A stretch of 63,198 nt of DNA from a virus. The position numbers and the translations under genes are program-made. The notes under the pieces were generated by a model, which did not search any database, had not been told where the DNA came from, and saw only the letters and a list, made by a program, of their open reading frames with translations. Location: positions 1-63,198 of IMG/VR virus record IMGVR_UViG_3300035136_000041. One strand, given 5' to 3'. Positions within the stretch are counted from its first letter, which is position 1; every line of letters starts with the position of its first letter. Shown one piece after another: positions 33,633-41,952 of this stretch.

Positions 33633-33953
33633 GATCGCTCCTGAGCTGTAAAACTGCATGACTGGTGATCGCCGCTAGTAGCACCCAAGATCACCAGTCA
33701 GGCAGACCTACTGCCATTGGAATACGATGTACACTACAACTCCATTTTGGCTCCTCTCGTCTTTTTAAGTTTGTTTCATGCACTGTGACCTACCGCTCGC
33801 GAGATGTCAAGCACAAAATCTCTGTGTGAGGATTTCGTCTCGTAACATTTATATAGACGCTCACACTAGGCCGATCTACGCTCGCATCTTTTTTTTCAGG
33901 ACGCTTGACAAGCAGATTCGCATGTGTCTAAATATCGTCGACAGGAGGATGTT
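33633..33953. promoter_or_regulatory. Divergent early promoter region
   Basis: A 320-bp gap between divergent genes. On the plus strand TTGACA (33905-33910) with a 16-bp spacer and TCTAAA (33927-33932) drives the HTH gene. On the minus strand TTGACA (33810-33805) with a weak -10 (CACAGT) could drive the leftward block, and a shorter AAATC-N10-GATTT box (33816-33835) lies just upstream of it. A run of eight T at 33890-33897 precedes the plus promoter. Confidence 0.6.
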
Positions 33954-34178
33954 ATGAGTCTCGAAGATATGGGCGAGACAGTTAGGGTTGTCCGAATTAT
34001 GAAGGACATCTCAATCAGGGAAATAGCTCGCCGAGCAGAAACAAATCCCAACACAATCCTTAATCTCGAGAGCACCGGAGCAGTGACACTCAAGACGCTG
34101 CTCAAGGTGGCGAAGGCTCTGAAAATTAAGGCAAGCGACCTCACTCGCATCGCGGAGAAAAATCATGGAAAAGCGTAA
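33954..34178 (+). CDS. XRE-type HTH regulator
   Basis: A 74-residue protein; ATG 33954 follows AGGAGG. SIREIARRAETNPNTILNLESTG is a clear lambda-repressor-like HTH, and TLKTLLKVAKALKIKASDL is the usual fourth helix. Being single-domain and first in the rightward block, it resembles Cro-type regulators and may bind the divergent promoter region. Overlaps the ParB-like start. Confidence 0.85.
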   Translation: MSLEDMGETVRVVRIMKDISIREIARRAETNPNTILNLESTGAVTLKTLLKVAKALKIKASDLTRIAEKNHGKA

Positions 34179-35145
34179 GACGGCAATTGTCAACCCGAAG
34201 GATCTTATTCCTCCAAAGGGGCATGTGCTCAATGCTGATGTTGTAGATTCGATTGCCGAGTCGATCAGCAAGGTTGGACTTCTACAACCGATTGCCATAG
34301 TTGGACGTCACATCAAGTATGGTGTCCATCGTTGGGCTGCGGTGATGAAGCTCGGATACGAGGAGATAGAAGTGATTCGGGACAGAAAAGTTGAGACTGA
34401 CGACGAGCACGATGCGCAAGTTATCGTCGAGAATCTCTGTCGGCATCACTACAAGGGTCAAAAACTGGATGACATGCGCAAGCGGCTCGTAGATCTCTGG
34501 GAGCCTCAAATCGCCCAGGAGATGAAGATTTCGCAAAAAGACACAAATATTGCCAAACCACAAGATGATACCGGTGATGGGCAAAAACGATCGCCAGGGA
34601 GAAAAAAGACAGCCCGCGGCAAAGCCATCAAACAAGTAGCAAAACAAACTGGCACCACCGAGGGTGCCGTCAAAGAATCAGTGAGACGGGCAAAGGCCGC
34701 CGAAGCCGGCGTCACCCCCAAGCAGCCAGACGATCCACCACCGTTAGATGAGCCGGAGGTCACCGTCGACGACTACGGCACCGAGATCCCCGAGGGCGAG
34801 GTCGGCAGGTGGAACGAAGCTCGACAGCTGCTCGACGAGCTCGACAGCATCATGCGTGGAGTACAAATCAAGCTCGGCGAACTCGTCAAGATCAAGGGGA
34901 TGCCCTACTCGGTGGTGAGCGATCTCGACAAGCGTGCACAGCAATTCGCTGAGCTCGCTCAGAAGTACCATCCGGTGGCTCTATGCCTCGAGTGCAGCGG
35001 TACGGGCAAGAACCCAAACAACACCAACGGGTGCACTCATTGTGTGGGAGTCGGCTTCATCGCTGAGGTTAACTACAAAGCTCAGACGAAGCCAGCCACC
35101 GTCGAGGAGGAACCAACCTTCACCGAAGACGACCTGGACTGGTAG
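34165..35145 (+). CDS. ParB-like protein with C-terminal zinc knuckle
   Basis: A 326-residue protein. Residues 1-85 are a ParB/Srx-type N-terminal domain (VNPKDLIPPKGHV, SISKVGLLQPIAIVG, YGVHRWAAVMKLGYEEIEV). KAIKQVAKQTGTTEGAVKESVRRAKA is an HTH. A C-terminal CLECSGTGKNPNNTNGCTHC is a DnaJ-like zinc motif. No ParA gene is present, so a transcription or replication role is as likely as partition. Confidence 0.85.
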   Translation: MEKRKTAIVNPKDLIPPKGHVLNADVVDSIAESISKVGLLQPIAIVGRHIKYGVHRWAAVMKLGYEEIEVIRDRKVETDDEHDAQVIVENLCRHHYKGQKLDDMRKRLVDLWEPQIAQEMKISQKDTNIAKPQDDTGDGQKRSPGRKKTARGKAIKQVAKQTGTTEGAVKESVRRAKAAEAGVTPKQPDDPPPLDEPEVTVDDYGTEIPEGEVGRWNEARQLLDELDSIMRGVQIKLGELVKIKGMPYSVVSDLDKRAQQFAELAQKYHPVALCLECSGTGKNPNNTNGCTHCVGVGFIAEVNYKAQTKPATVEEEPTFTEDDLDW

Positions 35146-35147
35146 CT

Positions 35148-36860
35148 ATGTCCTCGCAAGCCGATCTATTCAATATAGCTGCTAGTGAGCCAGAGCAGCT
35201 ACCTGAGCCTGAGGTTTTTCAGCCAGCTCAGCAACTACGCGACTACCAAATCGAGGCGGTCGAAGCTGTCGAGAGAGAGCTGCAAGAGAATCGGGGGACG
35301 CTTGTCCTCTGCGCCACCGGATTAGGCAAGACGAGCTGTGCGGCAGAACTCATCCGCCGATCGAAAGGGCGTTGCCTATTTGTTGCCCACCGTGATGAGC
35401 TCATTCAGCAGGCTGCTACTCGTATCGAGCAATTTACCGGCGAGTGGCCGGATATCGAACAGGCGCAGGCGAAGGCTGATGCTCGTGGCGGCAAGCATGT
35501 TGTCGCATCTGTCCAGACTCTGAGCCGGAAGAAACGACTTGAGCGGTGGGATCCGAGCGAGTTCGGGCTGATAATCGTCGATGAATGTCACCACGCCACA
35601 GCGAAAACCTATCGGCGCATCATCGATTACTTCGATGGGAAGGTGGTCGGCCTTACTGCTACCGGAGATCGAGCCGATAGAGTGTCTCTCGGTCAAGTGA
35701 TGGACTCGGTCGCGTATCGATACGAGATCAACGATGCGATTCGAGACGGGTGGCTGTGCGAAATCGTGATGAAGACGATCCGTGTTGGGTCCCTCGATTT
35801 CTCGAAGCTCCATACGGTAGCTGGCGATTTCAATCAAGGGGAGCTTGAGCAGCTCATGCAGCTCGAGCAAAATCTGCATGCGGTGGCCAAGCCCACCGTC
35901 GAGTGTTCTGGTGATCGCAAGACTGTTGTTTTTACGACTTCAGTGGCTCATGCGGAGCGGCTGGCTGAAATTATCGATAGGTATGCTGGCGATGGCTCCG
36001 CGAAAGTAATCCATGGTAGCACCCCAAAAGAACTTCGGAGATCAATCCTACGAGAATTCGATAGGGGCGATTTCCAATACCTGACTAATGTCGGCGTGCT
36101 TCTCGAGGGTTGGGATTCACCAGGCGTGTCATGTGTCAGCATGGCTCGCCCAACAAAGAGTCGAGCCCTGTTCGCTCAGGCTATAGGACGTGGGACTAGA
36201 GGCGGAACTCTCTGCCCTGTCGAAGGTAAAGACGATGGATTACTCGTCCTAGACTTCGTCGGCAACTCCGGCAAACACGAGCTCGTCTGCACAGCCGACA
36301 TCCTCGGCGGCAACGTCTCCCCCGAAGAGCTCGAGATAGCCAAGAAACTGATCGAGAAGTCCGACAAACCGAAGTCAATCGACGAGGCTGTCGAAGAAGC
36401 CAAGGCTAAGATTGCACACGACTTGAGCGAAGCCGCAAAGCGCCGGCGCTCCAATATCGTCGGGGAAGTCGAATACGACGTCAAGGACTTCAATCCATTC
36501 ACCATGTTCAGGGTCAGGCGCGACTACCTCACCGAGAGACACGGCATAGCGCCGGCTACTGAAAAGCAGATGCAAGCAATCACCAAGTGGATGGGAAAGC
36601 ACGGCAAGCACGCCCCAGCGAATCTCTCGAAGAGCGAAGCCTCAAAGCTACTCGCCGAGTTCGCTAGCCGTAGAGAGAAAGGCCTAGCCACCTACGGCCA
36701 AGTGAAATTCCTCGCGACGAAGAAGCTCGATGCGCGTGGTTGGAGCTTCCATCAGGCCAGCCAATTGATCACGTGGATTTCTTCACATGGATGGATTAAT
36801 CCTCCGCCGAGCGTGGTAGCATCAATCACCAGGGGGCGAGAGCCAGGAGAAGACGGATGA
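35148..36860 (+). CDS. SF2 DEAD/DEAH-type helicase
   Basis: A 570-residue protein. Walker A CATGLGKTSCAAEL, motif II DECHH, motif III GLTATGDR, motif V-like FQYLTNVGVLLEGWDSPG and motif VI QAIGRGTRGG are all present. A C-terminal 150-residue extension has no clear enzyme motif (KQMQAITKWMGKHGKH). It resembles phage replication or recombination helicases of the UvsW/ResIII type. Confidence 0.92.
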   Translation: MSSQADLFNIAASEPEQLPEPEVFQPAQQLRDYQIEAVEAVERELQENRGTLVLCATGLGKTSCAAELIRRSKGRCLFVAHRDELIQQAATRIEQFTGEWPDIEQAQAKADARGGKHVVASVQTLSRKKRLERWDPSEFGLIIVDECHHATAKTYRRIIDYFDGKVVGLTATGDRADRVSLGQVMDSVAYRYEINDAIRDGWLCEIVMKTIRVGSLDFSKLHTVAGDFNQGELEQLMQLEQNLHAVAKPTVECSGDRKTVVFTTSVAHAERLAEIIDRYAGDGSAKVIHGSTPKELRRSILREFDRGDFQYLTNVGVLLEGWDSPGVSCVSMARPTKSRALFAQAIGRGTRGGTLCPVEGKDDGLLVLDFVGNSGKHELVCTADILGGNVSPEELEIAKKLIEKSDKPKSIDEAVEEAKAKIAHDLSEAAKRRRSNIVGEVEYDVKDFNPFTMFRVRRDYLTERHGIAPATEKQMQAITKWMGKHGKHAPANLSKSEASKLLAEFASRREKGLATYGQVKFLATKKLDARGWSFHQASQLITWISSHGWINPPPSVVASITRGREPGEDG

Positions 36861-37024
36861 AGCACAAACGCTGTTGTATCTGCGGATTGTTTCTCCCACC
36901 ACAAGCTCTCGTGAAAGTAGAGAACGTCAAAAACGCTCCGCATTATCTGCATGGAGAATATGTCTGTCGCAGCGAAAGGAAATGCGACGAGCGGCGAGAA
37001 AAGGATCAGAGGGAAGAATCATGA
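36857..37024 (+). CDS. Small zinc-finger protein
   Basis: A 55-residue product starting MKHKRCCICGLFLPP, with CCIC and YVCRSERKCDERR forming a probable zinc site. ATG overlaps the helicase stop (ATGA) and its own stop overlaps the next ATG. Confidence 0.65.
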   Translation: MKHKRCCICGLFLPPQALVKVENVKNAPHYLHGEYVCRSERKCDERREKDQREES

Positions 37025-37278
37025 CGAAGTACAAAGCCGTCCGACAATTGACTCCAGCCGACAAAGTAGTTGTGCATCTGGTCTACAGGATCTCAACGGA
37101 TGCCGATGTGAGGTGGGCGATCGGATACGGAACAGAAGCTTTCCGTTTACTCTGTGTCGCCTATGCTGATTTGGTTGGGATGGATGCTCAGCTCGTCGAG
37201 AGCGATCTGAAACGCATGCAGGCAGATGGGCTATCGGCTGTGGAGAAACTGGAAAGGGTGAAACAATGTCTGCGATAA
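37021..37278 (+). CDS. Unknown 85-residue helical protein
   Basis: Starts MTKYKAVRQLTPADKVVVHLVYR, alpha-helical, ends AVEKLERVKQCLR. Translationally coupled to both neighbours by overlaps. Not recognised. Confidence 0.65.
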   Translation: MTKYKAVRQLTPADKVVVHLVYRISTDADVRWAIGYGTEAFRLLCVAYADLVGMDAQLVESDLKRMQADGLSAVEKLERVKQCLR

Positions 37279-37472
37279 ACTGTCGTGGCTGTGTGCACTA
37301 CAAGCTTAGCGGATCGCAATGGCCATGCTCCGAGTGTACCAGACTAGAGAATGGCAGGATCGACCACTATGTGTTGCCAGGCGAGAAGCAAAAGCCGCAA
37401 TACAGAACGTACAACGCCAAACTACGACTCGTCAACAAAGATGGTCACTACGAGACTGAGGAGGTGAAGTGA
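37266..37472 (+). CDS. Small Cys-rich protein
   Basis: A 68-residue protein; INCRGCVHYKLSGSQWPCSECTR is a four-Cys zinc knuckle (CxxC...CxxC). Similar Cys patterns recur in the small genes at 44035, 44667, 45881, 51548 and 51784. Confidence 0.65.
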   Translation: MSAINCRGCVHYKLSGSQWPCSECTRLENGRIDHYVLPGEKQKPQYRTYNAKLRLVNKDGHYETEEVK

Positions 37473-37684
37473 TGTACAAGCTATGCGATGGTGACTTTAT
37501 TGAAACAACATTCGGAGATCTACCAATCGGAGCAAAGTTCCTCGGTATTGCTTCGCATGATCTTTACACAAAGCTCACCAATAGTGAGGCAAGAATCGAT
37601 GAAGGTGTTGGCCTAGGACGAATAGTCCCGCGCTTTCCAAACAACAGAGTACTCGTCAAAGTTGTGTACGAGGAAGATGAGTGA
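37472..37684 (+). CDS. Unknown 70-residue protein
   Basis: ATG 37472 overlaps the previous TGA. DFIETTFGDLPIGAKFLGIAS resembles a small beta-barrel fold common in phage accessory proteins (FxDLPxGAxF motif). Function unknown. Confidence 0.6.
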   Translation: MYKLCDGDFIETTFGDLPIGAKFLGIASHDLYTKLTNSEARIDEGVGLGRIVPRFPNNRVLVKVVYEEDE

Positions 37685-37749
37685 TGTCCTACTGCGAGAA
37701 GGCAAAGAAAAAGCTTGACTCAACTGCTCCGCGGTAGTACAACACCCTC

Positions 37750-37821
37750 GCGAGCCCGAAAGTTATCGCCGCTCCCAGTGCTCGCACCCGGGCTCGCAAC
37801 CTCGCGACGCTGGGAGTCGGC
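37750..37821 (+). ncRNA. H-type pseudoknot leader of ParB/MT-A70 gene
   Basis: Stem 1 pairs GCGAGCCCG (37750-37758) with CGGGCTCGC (37789-37797). Stem 2 pairs GCCGCTCCCAG (37768-37778), which lies in the loop of stem 1, with CTGGGAGTCGGC (37810-37821), leaving one bulged base. The knot ends 17 nt before the ATG at 37839. It is a candidate riboswitch-like or autoregulatory element for the methyltransferase gene. Confidence 0.7.
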
Positions 37822-37838
37822 GCCCTCTGAGGTAGATC

Positions 37839-39032
37839 ATGGCCCTGAAGTTCCATTCCGCAGCCGATCTTTTCCCGTTGATGAGCGACGCCGATATCGA
37901 CAAGCTTGCCGAGGACATTCGAGAGCATGGACTCGTCGAGCCAATCGTCGTGCACAGAGACGATGGCTCGATCCTCGATGGGCGGAATCGCTATCTGGCC
38001 TGCAAGAAAGCGAAGGTGAAGCCAGATACTGAGCAATGGGATGGCCCCGCCGGCTCAGAAGTCACCTACGTTATCTCTCGCAATCTCCACCGACGCCACC
38101 TCAACGAGAGCCAGCGAGCCATGATCGCAGCCCGAGTCAAGTCGATGTTTGAGGCGGAGGCAAAGAAGCGGCAACTAGCCACACTGAAGCGGGGAAAAGA
38201 AGCACCAGCCCCCGTTAAGGAAAATTTACCTGAACGGGACAAGGGTCAGTCTCGAGATCACGCCGGCGAGATGTTCAAGGTCTCTGGGCGCTCGGTCGAC
38301 CACGCCGCAAAAATTCTTAAGAACGCGAGCCCGGAGCTCGTGCAGGCTGTAGACGATGGGACAGCTACGCTCGCTCAAGCCACCAAGCTCATGGGACAGG
38401 ATCACGACACCCAACGCAAGGTCATCTCACGAGCACGGGAGACCGGCAAGACTGCAACGGAAGCATACAGGGTCGTCAAGGCTGAGCACATTGCAAAGGC
38501 AGAGATGACAAAGCCAAGTGGCAAATACCGAGTCATCCTTGCTGACCCACCATGGTCCTACGGCAACAGCATGCCGCCCGGTACCACAGAGCCTCGCGAT
38601 CATTATCCGACGATGAGCCTTGAGGATATTTGCGCATTGCCAGTCAAAGACATGGCTCAAGACGATGCGGTGCTTTTTCTTTGGGTGACCTCCCCCCTTG
38701 TCCCGGAATCCATGCAAGTGATTGAGGCGTGGGGGTTCAAGTACAAAGCAAGCTTCGTTTGGGATAAAGTCAAGCACAACATGGGGCATTACAACTCAGT
38801 CCGCCACGAATTCTTGTGGATCTGCGTCAGAGGAAGCTGCCAACCAGACGTGCGAAAGCTATTTGATTCGGTGGTCGTCGAGGAGCGCACCGAGCATAGC
38901 AAAAAGCCAGAGCAATTCTACGAGATCATCGACACGCTCTATCCACAAGGCAAGCGCATAGAGCTCTTCGCTCGCGCAGCGCGAAAGGGTTGGCAACGGT
39001 GGGGATTTGAAGCGGGAGAATCAGATGCGTGA
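37839..39032 (+). CDS. ParB-domain / MT-A70 adenine methyltransferase fusion
   Basis: A 397-residue protein. Residues 1-100 are ParB/Srx-like (LMSDADIDKLAEDIREHGLVEPIVVHRDDGSILDGRNRYLACK). The middle has an HTH. From about 225 it is an MT-A70 N6-adenine methyltransferase: VILADPPWSYG (DPPW catalytic motif), LFLWVTSPLVPESMQVIEAWGFKYKASFVWDK, RHEFLWICVRG, KPEQFYEIIDTLYP. It probably methylates phage DNA with specificity from the ParB part. Preceded by a pseudoknot leader. Confidence 0.9.
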   Translation: MALKFHSAADLFPLMSDADIDKLAEDIREHGLVEPIVVHRDDGSILDGRNRYLACKKAKVKPDTEQWDGPAGSEVTYVISRNLHRRHLNESQRAMIAARVKSMFEAEAKKRQLATLKRGKEAPAPVKENLPERDKGQSRDHAGEMFKVSGRSVDHAAKILKNASPELVQAVDDGTATLAQATKLMGQDHDTQRKVISRARETGKTATEAYRVVKAEHIAKAEMTKPSGKYRVILADPPWSYGNSMPPGTTEPRDHYPTMSLEDICALPVKDMAQDDAVLFLWVTSPLVPESMQVIEAWGFKYKASFVWDKVKHNMGHYNSVRHEFLWICVRGSCQPDVRKLFDSVVVEERTEHSKKPEQFYEIIDTLYPQGKRIELFARAARKGWQRWGFEAGESDA

Positions 39033-39489
39033 GCCGAGTTATCCCGACGCCAGGCCGAATACATTCAGGGACGGGATTGAATTCCAAGATTTTGTTTGCG
39101 TCCAACTGGCTCGGTATGGGATCATCCTTCAAAATCTAGCATCGAAGAAATACCAGTACGACATAGGAGAAAATCTCCAAGGCTTCGAGATCAAGCTCGA
39201 TGCTCGTCATATGGAGACTGGAAGATTGAGCATCGAAATCGCGGAGAAGACAAGAGCAGCAAATCCAACCTGGGTACCAAGTGGCATATATCGTGAGGAC
39301 AATAGCTGGCTTTACATCCAAGGTAATTACCAGAGGATCTACGTCTTCGACAAAGGGGTGCTCAAGCGTTATCACCGACAGAAACGTCCAAATGAATACG
39401 AACACCCAAGAGATCACCCGACGGTCCGGAAGTTTTATCTGCCGCACAAGACGGCGGAAGCAGCAGCCGCAAAAGTAATCTGCTTGTAA
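39025..39489 (+). CDS. PD-(D/E)XK-like nuclease
   Basis: A 154-residue protein. FRDGIEFQDFVCVQLARYG resembles restriction-nuclease N-terminal helices, and QYDIGENLQGFEIKLDARH shows a D...ExK core. Overlaps the methyltransferase gene by 8 bp. It could pair with the upstream MT-A70 enzyme as a restriction-modification-like unit or serve DNA processing. Assignment is by motif only. Confidence 0.6.
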   Translation: MREPSYPDARPNTFRDGIEFQDFVCVQLARYGIILQNLASKKYQYDIGENLQGFEIKLDARHMETGRLSIEIAEKTRAANPTWVPSGIYREDNSWLYIQGNYQRIYVFDKGVLKRYHRQKRPNEYEHPRDHPTVRKFYLPHKTAEAAAAKVICL

Positions 39490-40523
39490 TGCCCGACTCA
39501 ATCGTCATCCTACGCTGTAGTAAGAAGCACAAAGCCACCAAAATCCATACGTTGAATGGTACAGACTGGGAAACCGAATCTTACAACGCTGGAAAATGGT
39601 TCGAGCCATACGTCAGATCGGTAGAGGACATCCTGCAACTCGGCCGCCTGATTCATCGTGCCAGCCTCGATGATCGTGCCCTGATTGTCCGTGCTGGACT
39701 CAAAACCACCCCAGAGAAGGGACAGCTTATTCGCAGGCAGTACTTGCCAGATGATTCGGCTCTTATCGACGTCGATAGACAGTGGCTCGCCATCGATTTG
39801 GACAGCGCCCCAGCCCCAAAATGGCTTGACCATCACGACCCCAAGAATCTCAACGATGTGGTCAGATGGTCCGTGCTTCAATATCTCCCACCCATCTTTT
39901 TCGGAGTAGCATGCTATTACCGCTGGTCTGCCTCGGCCGGGGTTAAGCCATGGGACGAATTGAGACTGCAATTGTGGTATTGGTGCGATCGCAAAGTCTC
40001 CAATGCTTCCCTCAAGAATTGGCTGCGTGATACCCCCTACATCGACGTGAGCCTTTTCTGTGCAGCTCAGATTCACTTCATTGCTCGTCCTGTCTTCATC
40101 AACGCCCCCGACCCCATGGGTGATCATCGCGACGGCATGCTACACGGACCACCACATGTCGTTCTACCAAACTGCGTAGTCGATCTCAAGACTTACCAAC
40201 GCCGTATCCAAGAGCGAGCAGCCAAGCCAAAACCGGCAGTCAAGGGTGATCACCACACCGCCTTCGTTCGCGGCTGCGTCCGCAGAGCTATTCAAAATAT
40301 CCGCGATGCCACCGAGGGCAATCGGCACCGAACCATATTTGCTGCGGCCGCATGGCTCGGCAAGCTCGTGGGCGGCGGCTTACTAGACGAGACAACGGCC
40401 GTCGTCGAGCTCGAGCGCGAAATGAAAGCCAAGCTCCCAGCCAAGCGGCACAAGATTGAACTCCGCGCCATCCACGACGGGATCGAGCGAGGAAAAAAGA
40501 CTCCCTTTGATTTTTCTGCTTGA
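39489..40523 (+). CDS. Primase-like (AEP-type) replication protein
   Basis: A 344-residue protein. WLAIDLDSAP supplies the DxD metal motif of archaeo-eukaryotic-type primases, followed by FGVACYYRWSASAGVKP (the SASxG-type motif) and HFIARPVFINAPDPM. The C-terminal 110 residues are a helical domain (FVRGCVRRAIQNIRDATEGNRHRTIFAAAAWLG) like PriCT accessory domains. It likely makes replication primers. Start overlaps the previous stop (TAATG). Confidence 0.78.
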   Translation: MPDSIVILRCSKKHKATKIHTLNGTDWETESYNAGKWFEPYVRSVEDILQLGRLIHRASLDDRALIVRAGLKTTPEKGQLIRRQYLPDDSALIDVDRQWLAIDLDSAPAPKWLDHHDPKNLNDVVRWSVLQYLPPIFFGVACYYRWSASAGVKPWDELRLQLWYWCDRKVSNASLKNWLRDTPYIDVSLFCAAQIHFIARPVFINAPDPMGDHRDGMLHGPPHVVLPNCVVDLKTYQRRIQERAAKPKPAVKGDHHTAFVRGCVRRAIQNIRDATEGNRHRTIFAAAAWLGKLVGGGLLDETTAVVELEREMKAKLPAKRHKIELRAIHDGIERGKKTPFDFSA

Positions 40524-40548
40524 CACCTACCTAACTACGCTGTAGACT
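40520..40548 (+). promoter_or_regulatory. Sigma-70-type promoter
   Basis: TTGACA (40520-40525), 17-bp spacer, TAGACT (40543-40548), the same core as at 25212 (minus) and 47112. It overlaps the primase stop and opens the replication-protein/origin segment. Confidence 0.85.
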
Positions 40549-40583
40549 GCCAGCGTGAGTATCAGGAAAGCAAACATAGTTCT

Positions 40584-40634
40584 GTAGCCCGGGCCGGGTA
40601 CCTCTCCTGGTGCTCACAACCCGGCCTGGGTTGC
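40584..40634 (+). ncRNA. 16-bp leader hairpin
   Basis: GTAGCCCGGGCCGGGT (40584-40599) pairs with ACCCGGCCTGGGTTGC (40619-40634) over 16 bp with three G-U wobbles and a 19-nt loop. The wobbles favour the plus-strand transcript. It lies between the promoter and the GTG at 40653. Confidence 0.7.
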
Positions 40635-40652
40635 AGATTTTTGGAGGCCGAA

Positions 40653-40865
40653 GTGGCTGAGTTCAAATTCGAACCGATCAATTTCACAGGGTTGACTATA
40701 CAAAGTAGCGACGGTTATGTGGTGCTCTCACAAGAGGATCCAAGCAACGGACGGCTCAATATCATCGATTTCCCGATGCGTCTTGCCTATCAAGTCGGAT
40801 TGGCAATATCAGAATGCGGCGAGGAAGCAAACCGTGAGGAAGAGAAAGGAGATCGAAATGGCTGA
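40653..40865 (+). CDS. Small protein, MAEFK family copy 1
   Basis: A 70-residue protein starting at GTG 40653 after TGGAGG. MAEFKFEPINFTGLTIQSSDGYVVLSQED; small beta domain with an acidic helical tail. The MAEFK opening is shared with the next gene, suggesting a duplicated pair. Function unknown. Confidence 0.6.
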   Translation: MAEFKFEPINFTGLTIQSSDGYVVLSQEDPSNGRLNIIDFPMRLAYQVGLAISECGEEANREEEKGDRNG

Positions 40866-41043
40866 GTTCAAGCAGTATCACATCCAGGTGTACAGGAACG
40901 CAGATAACGAGATAACGATCAGACAAGACCTCTACGGTGGAAACATGGTGATAATGTTGACGCCAGATCAAGCAGATGCCGTCTGTGATGCGATTGAGGC
41001 TGTTAGTAAAAGAATCACGTCAGACATGGAAAACGACGAGTGA
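40858..41043 (+). CDS. Small protein, MAEFK family copy 2
   Basis: A 61-residue protein, MAEFKQYHIQVYRNADNEITIRQDLYG then a helix (PDQADAVCDAIEAVSKRI). Starts inside the end of the first copy. Likely a small DNA-metabolism accessory; not recognised. Confidence 0.6.
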   Translation: MAEFKQYHIQVYRNADNEITIRQDLYGGNMVIMLTPDQADAVCDAIEAVSKRITSDMENDE

Positions 41044-41047
41044 ATAA

Positions 41048-41455
41048 ATGGCGGCCGCTGTAACAGTCGTCGGATTTGCCTTCTCCGATCTCAGATTCGA
41101 TACACTCGCCAAACTCCTTGGGCTCGCAGACGCCGACCACGCCAGAGGCAAAATGCTGCGGCTGTGGCAGTTCTGTACTGAAAAGCAAAGCCATTCGCTA
41201 TCCGAGGTAGAGATCAGCGTGGTGCTCGGCGATCAGGGGGTAGCCGCATTACTCGAATCTGGGCTCGGCGAGAAAGACGACGAAGGCAACATCAGAATCA
41301 AAGGCACTGGAGCACGAATCGACTGGTACAGCAGAGAGGGGCAATCAAGGGGTGGGAAGAATCGGATGAAGAATGCGAAACGCGACAAAGGTGGAAGATT
41401 ACTTCCGAACAATGCAACGTGCAATGATAGGGGTGATGATGACATTCCATTCTGA
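41048..41455 (+). CDS. Replication initiator/organiser-like protein
   Basis: A 135-residue protein with the phage replisome-organiser N-terminal look: FAFSDLRFDTLAKLLGLADADHARGKMLRLWQFC followed by a winged-helix-type segment. GQSRGGKNRMKNAKRDKGG is a basic linker. It stops just before a repeat-rich region, the usual place of an O-type origin. The short length suggests that the C-terminal helicase-loading part is missing or separate. Confidence 0.65.
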   Translation: MAAAVTVVGFAFSDLRFDTLAKLLGLADADHARGKMLRLWQFCTEKQSHSLSEVEISVVLGDQGVAALLESGLGEKDDEGNIRIKGTGARIDWYSREGQSRGGKNRMKNAKRDKGGRLLPNNATCNDRGDDDIPF

Positions 41456-41479
41456 AATCTCCAGCAAATCGCCGATTCT

Positions 41480-41760
41480 ACCCAGCACAGCCAGCTTAAT
41501 CCAGCTCCAGTCCAGCTACCGTCCAGGTATACATGGTGCAGCTGGACCAGCTGAACACCAGCTCAATCCAGCTAAACTATCAACTATATACTTTCGGATT
41601 CAATCCCTAGGTATAGGCATAGACTAGGTGATAGGTATAGCAATGACGGGCGTCATAGGTACCACTAGACTAGTCTATTAGTAATACCCTGCCCAGCCTA
41701 GGTAGGGGGTAGACAATGGGTTAGGTATAGTTTAGGGTAGGGGATAGATAGGCGTAGGTA
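41480..41760. repeat. Iteron-rich candidate replication origin
   Basis: CCAGCT occurs six times in 41491-41575 with 10-25-bp spacing, plus a CAGCTGG inverted copy, followed by an A/T-rich stretch (41576-41600) and then five or more TAGGTATAG-like repeats (41608-41760). Two iteron families flanking an A/T-rich patch immediately after a replication protein gene is a typical origin layout. Confidence 0.65.
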
Positions 41761-41793
41761 ATGGTAGACATGGCGTTGGGTGAGGAGAAGACA

Positions 41794-41952
41794 ATGGGAA
41801 GGCAACAGCTACACTATGAGAACCTAGCGGGCATGCTTATTCGTAAGGAAGGCAAGCTAAGCTGGTGGTGTACCGTATGCCATAGAAAGGGCGAAAGCCA
41901 CATCGTGTTGAAGAAGTGCCCCATTTGCAAAGGGAAAGGAAGGACAAGGTGA
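41794..41952 (+). CDS. Small zinc-knuckle protein
   Basis: A 52-residue product from ATG 41794 (after GAGGAGA), MGRQQLHYENLAGML with WWCTVCHRKGESHIVLKKCPICKG, a CxxC...CxxC zinc ribbon. Next gene overlaps its stop. Confidence 0.6.
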   Translation: MGRQQLHYENLAGMLIRKEGKLSWWCTVCHRKGESHIVLKKCPICKGKGRTR

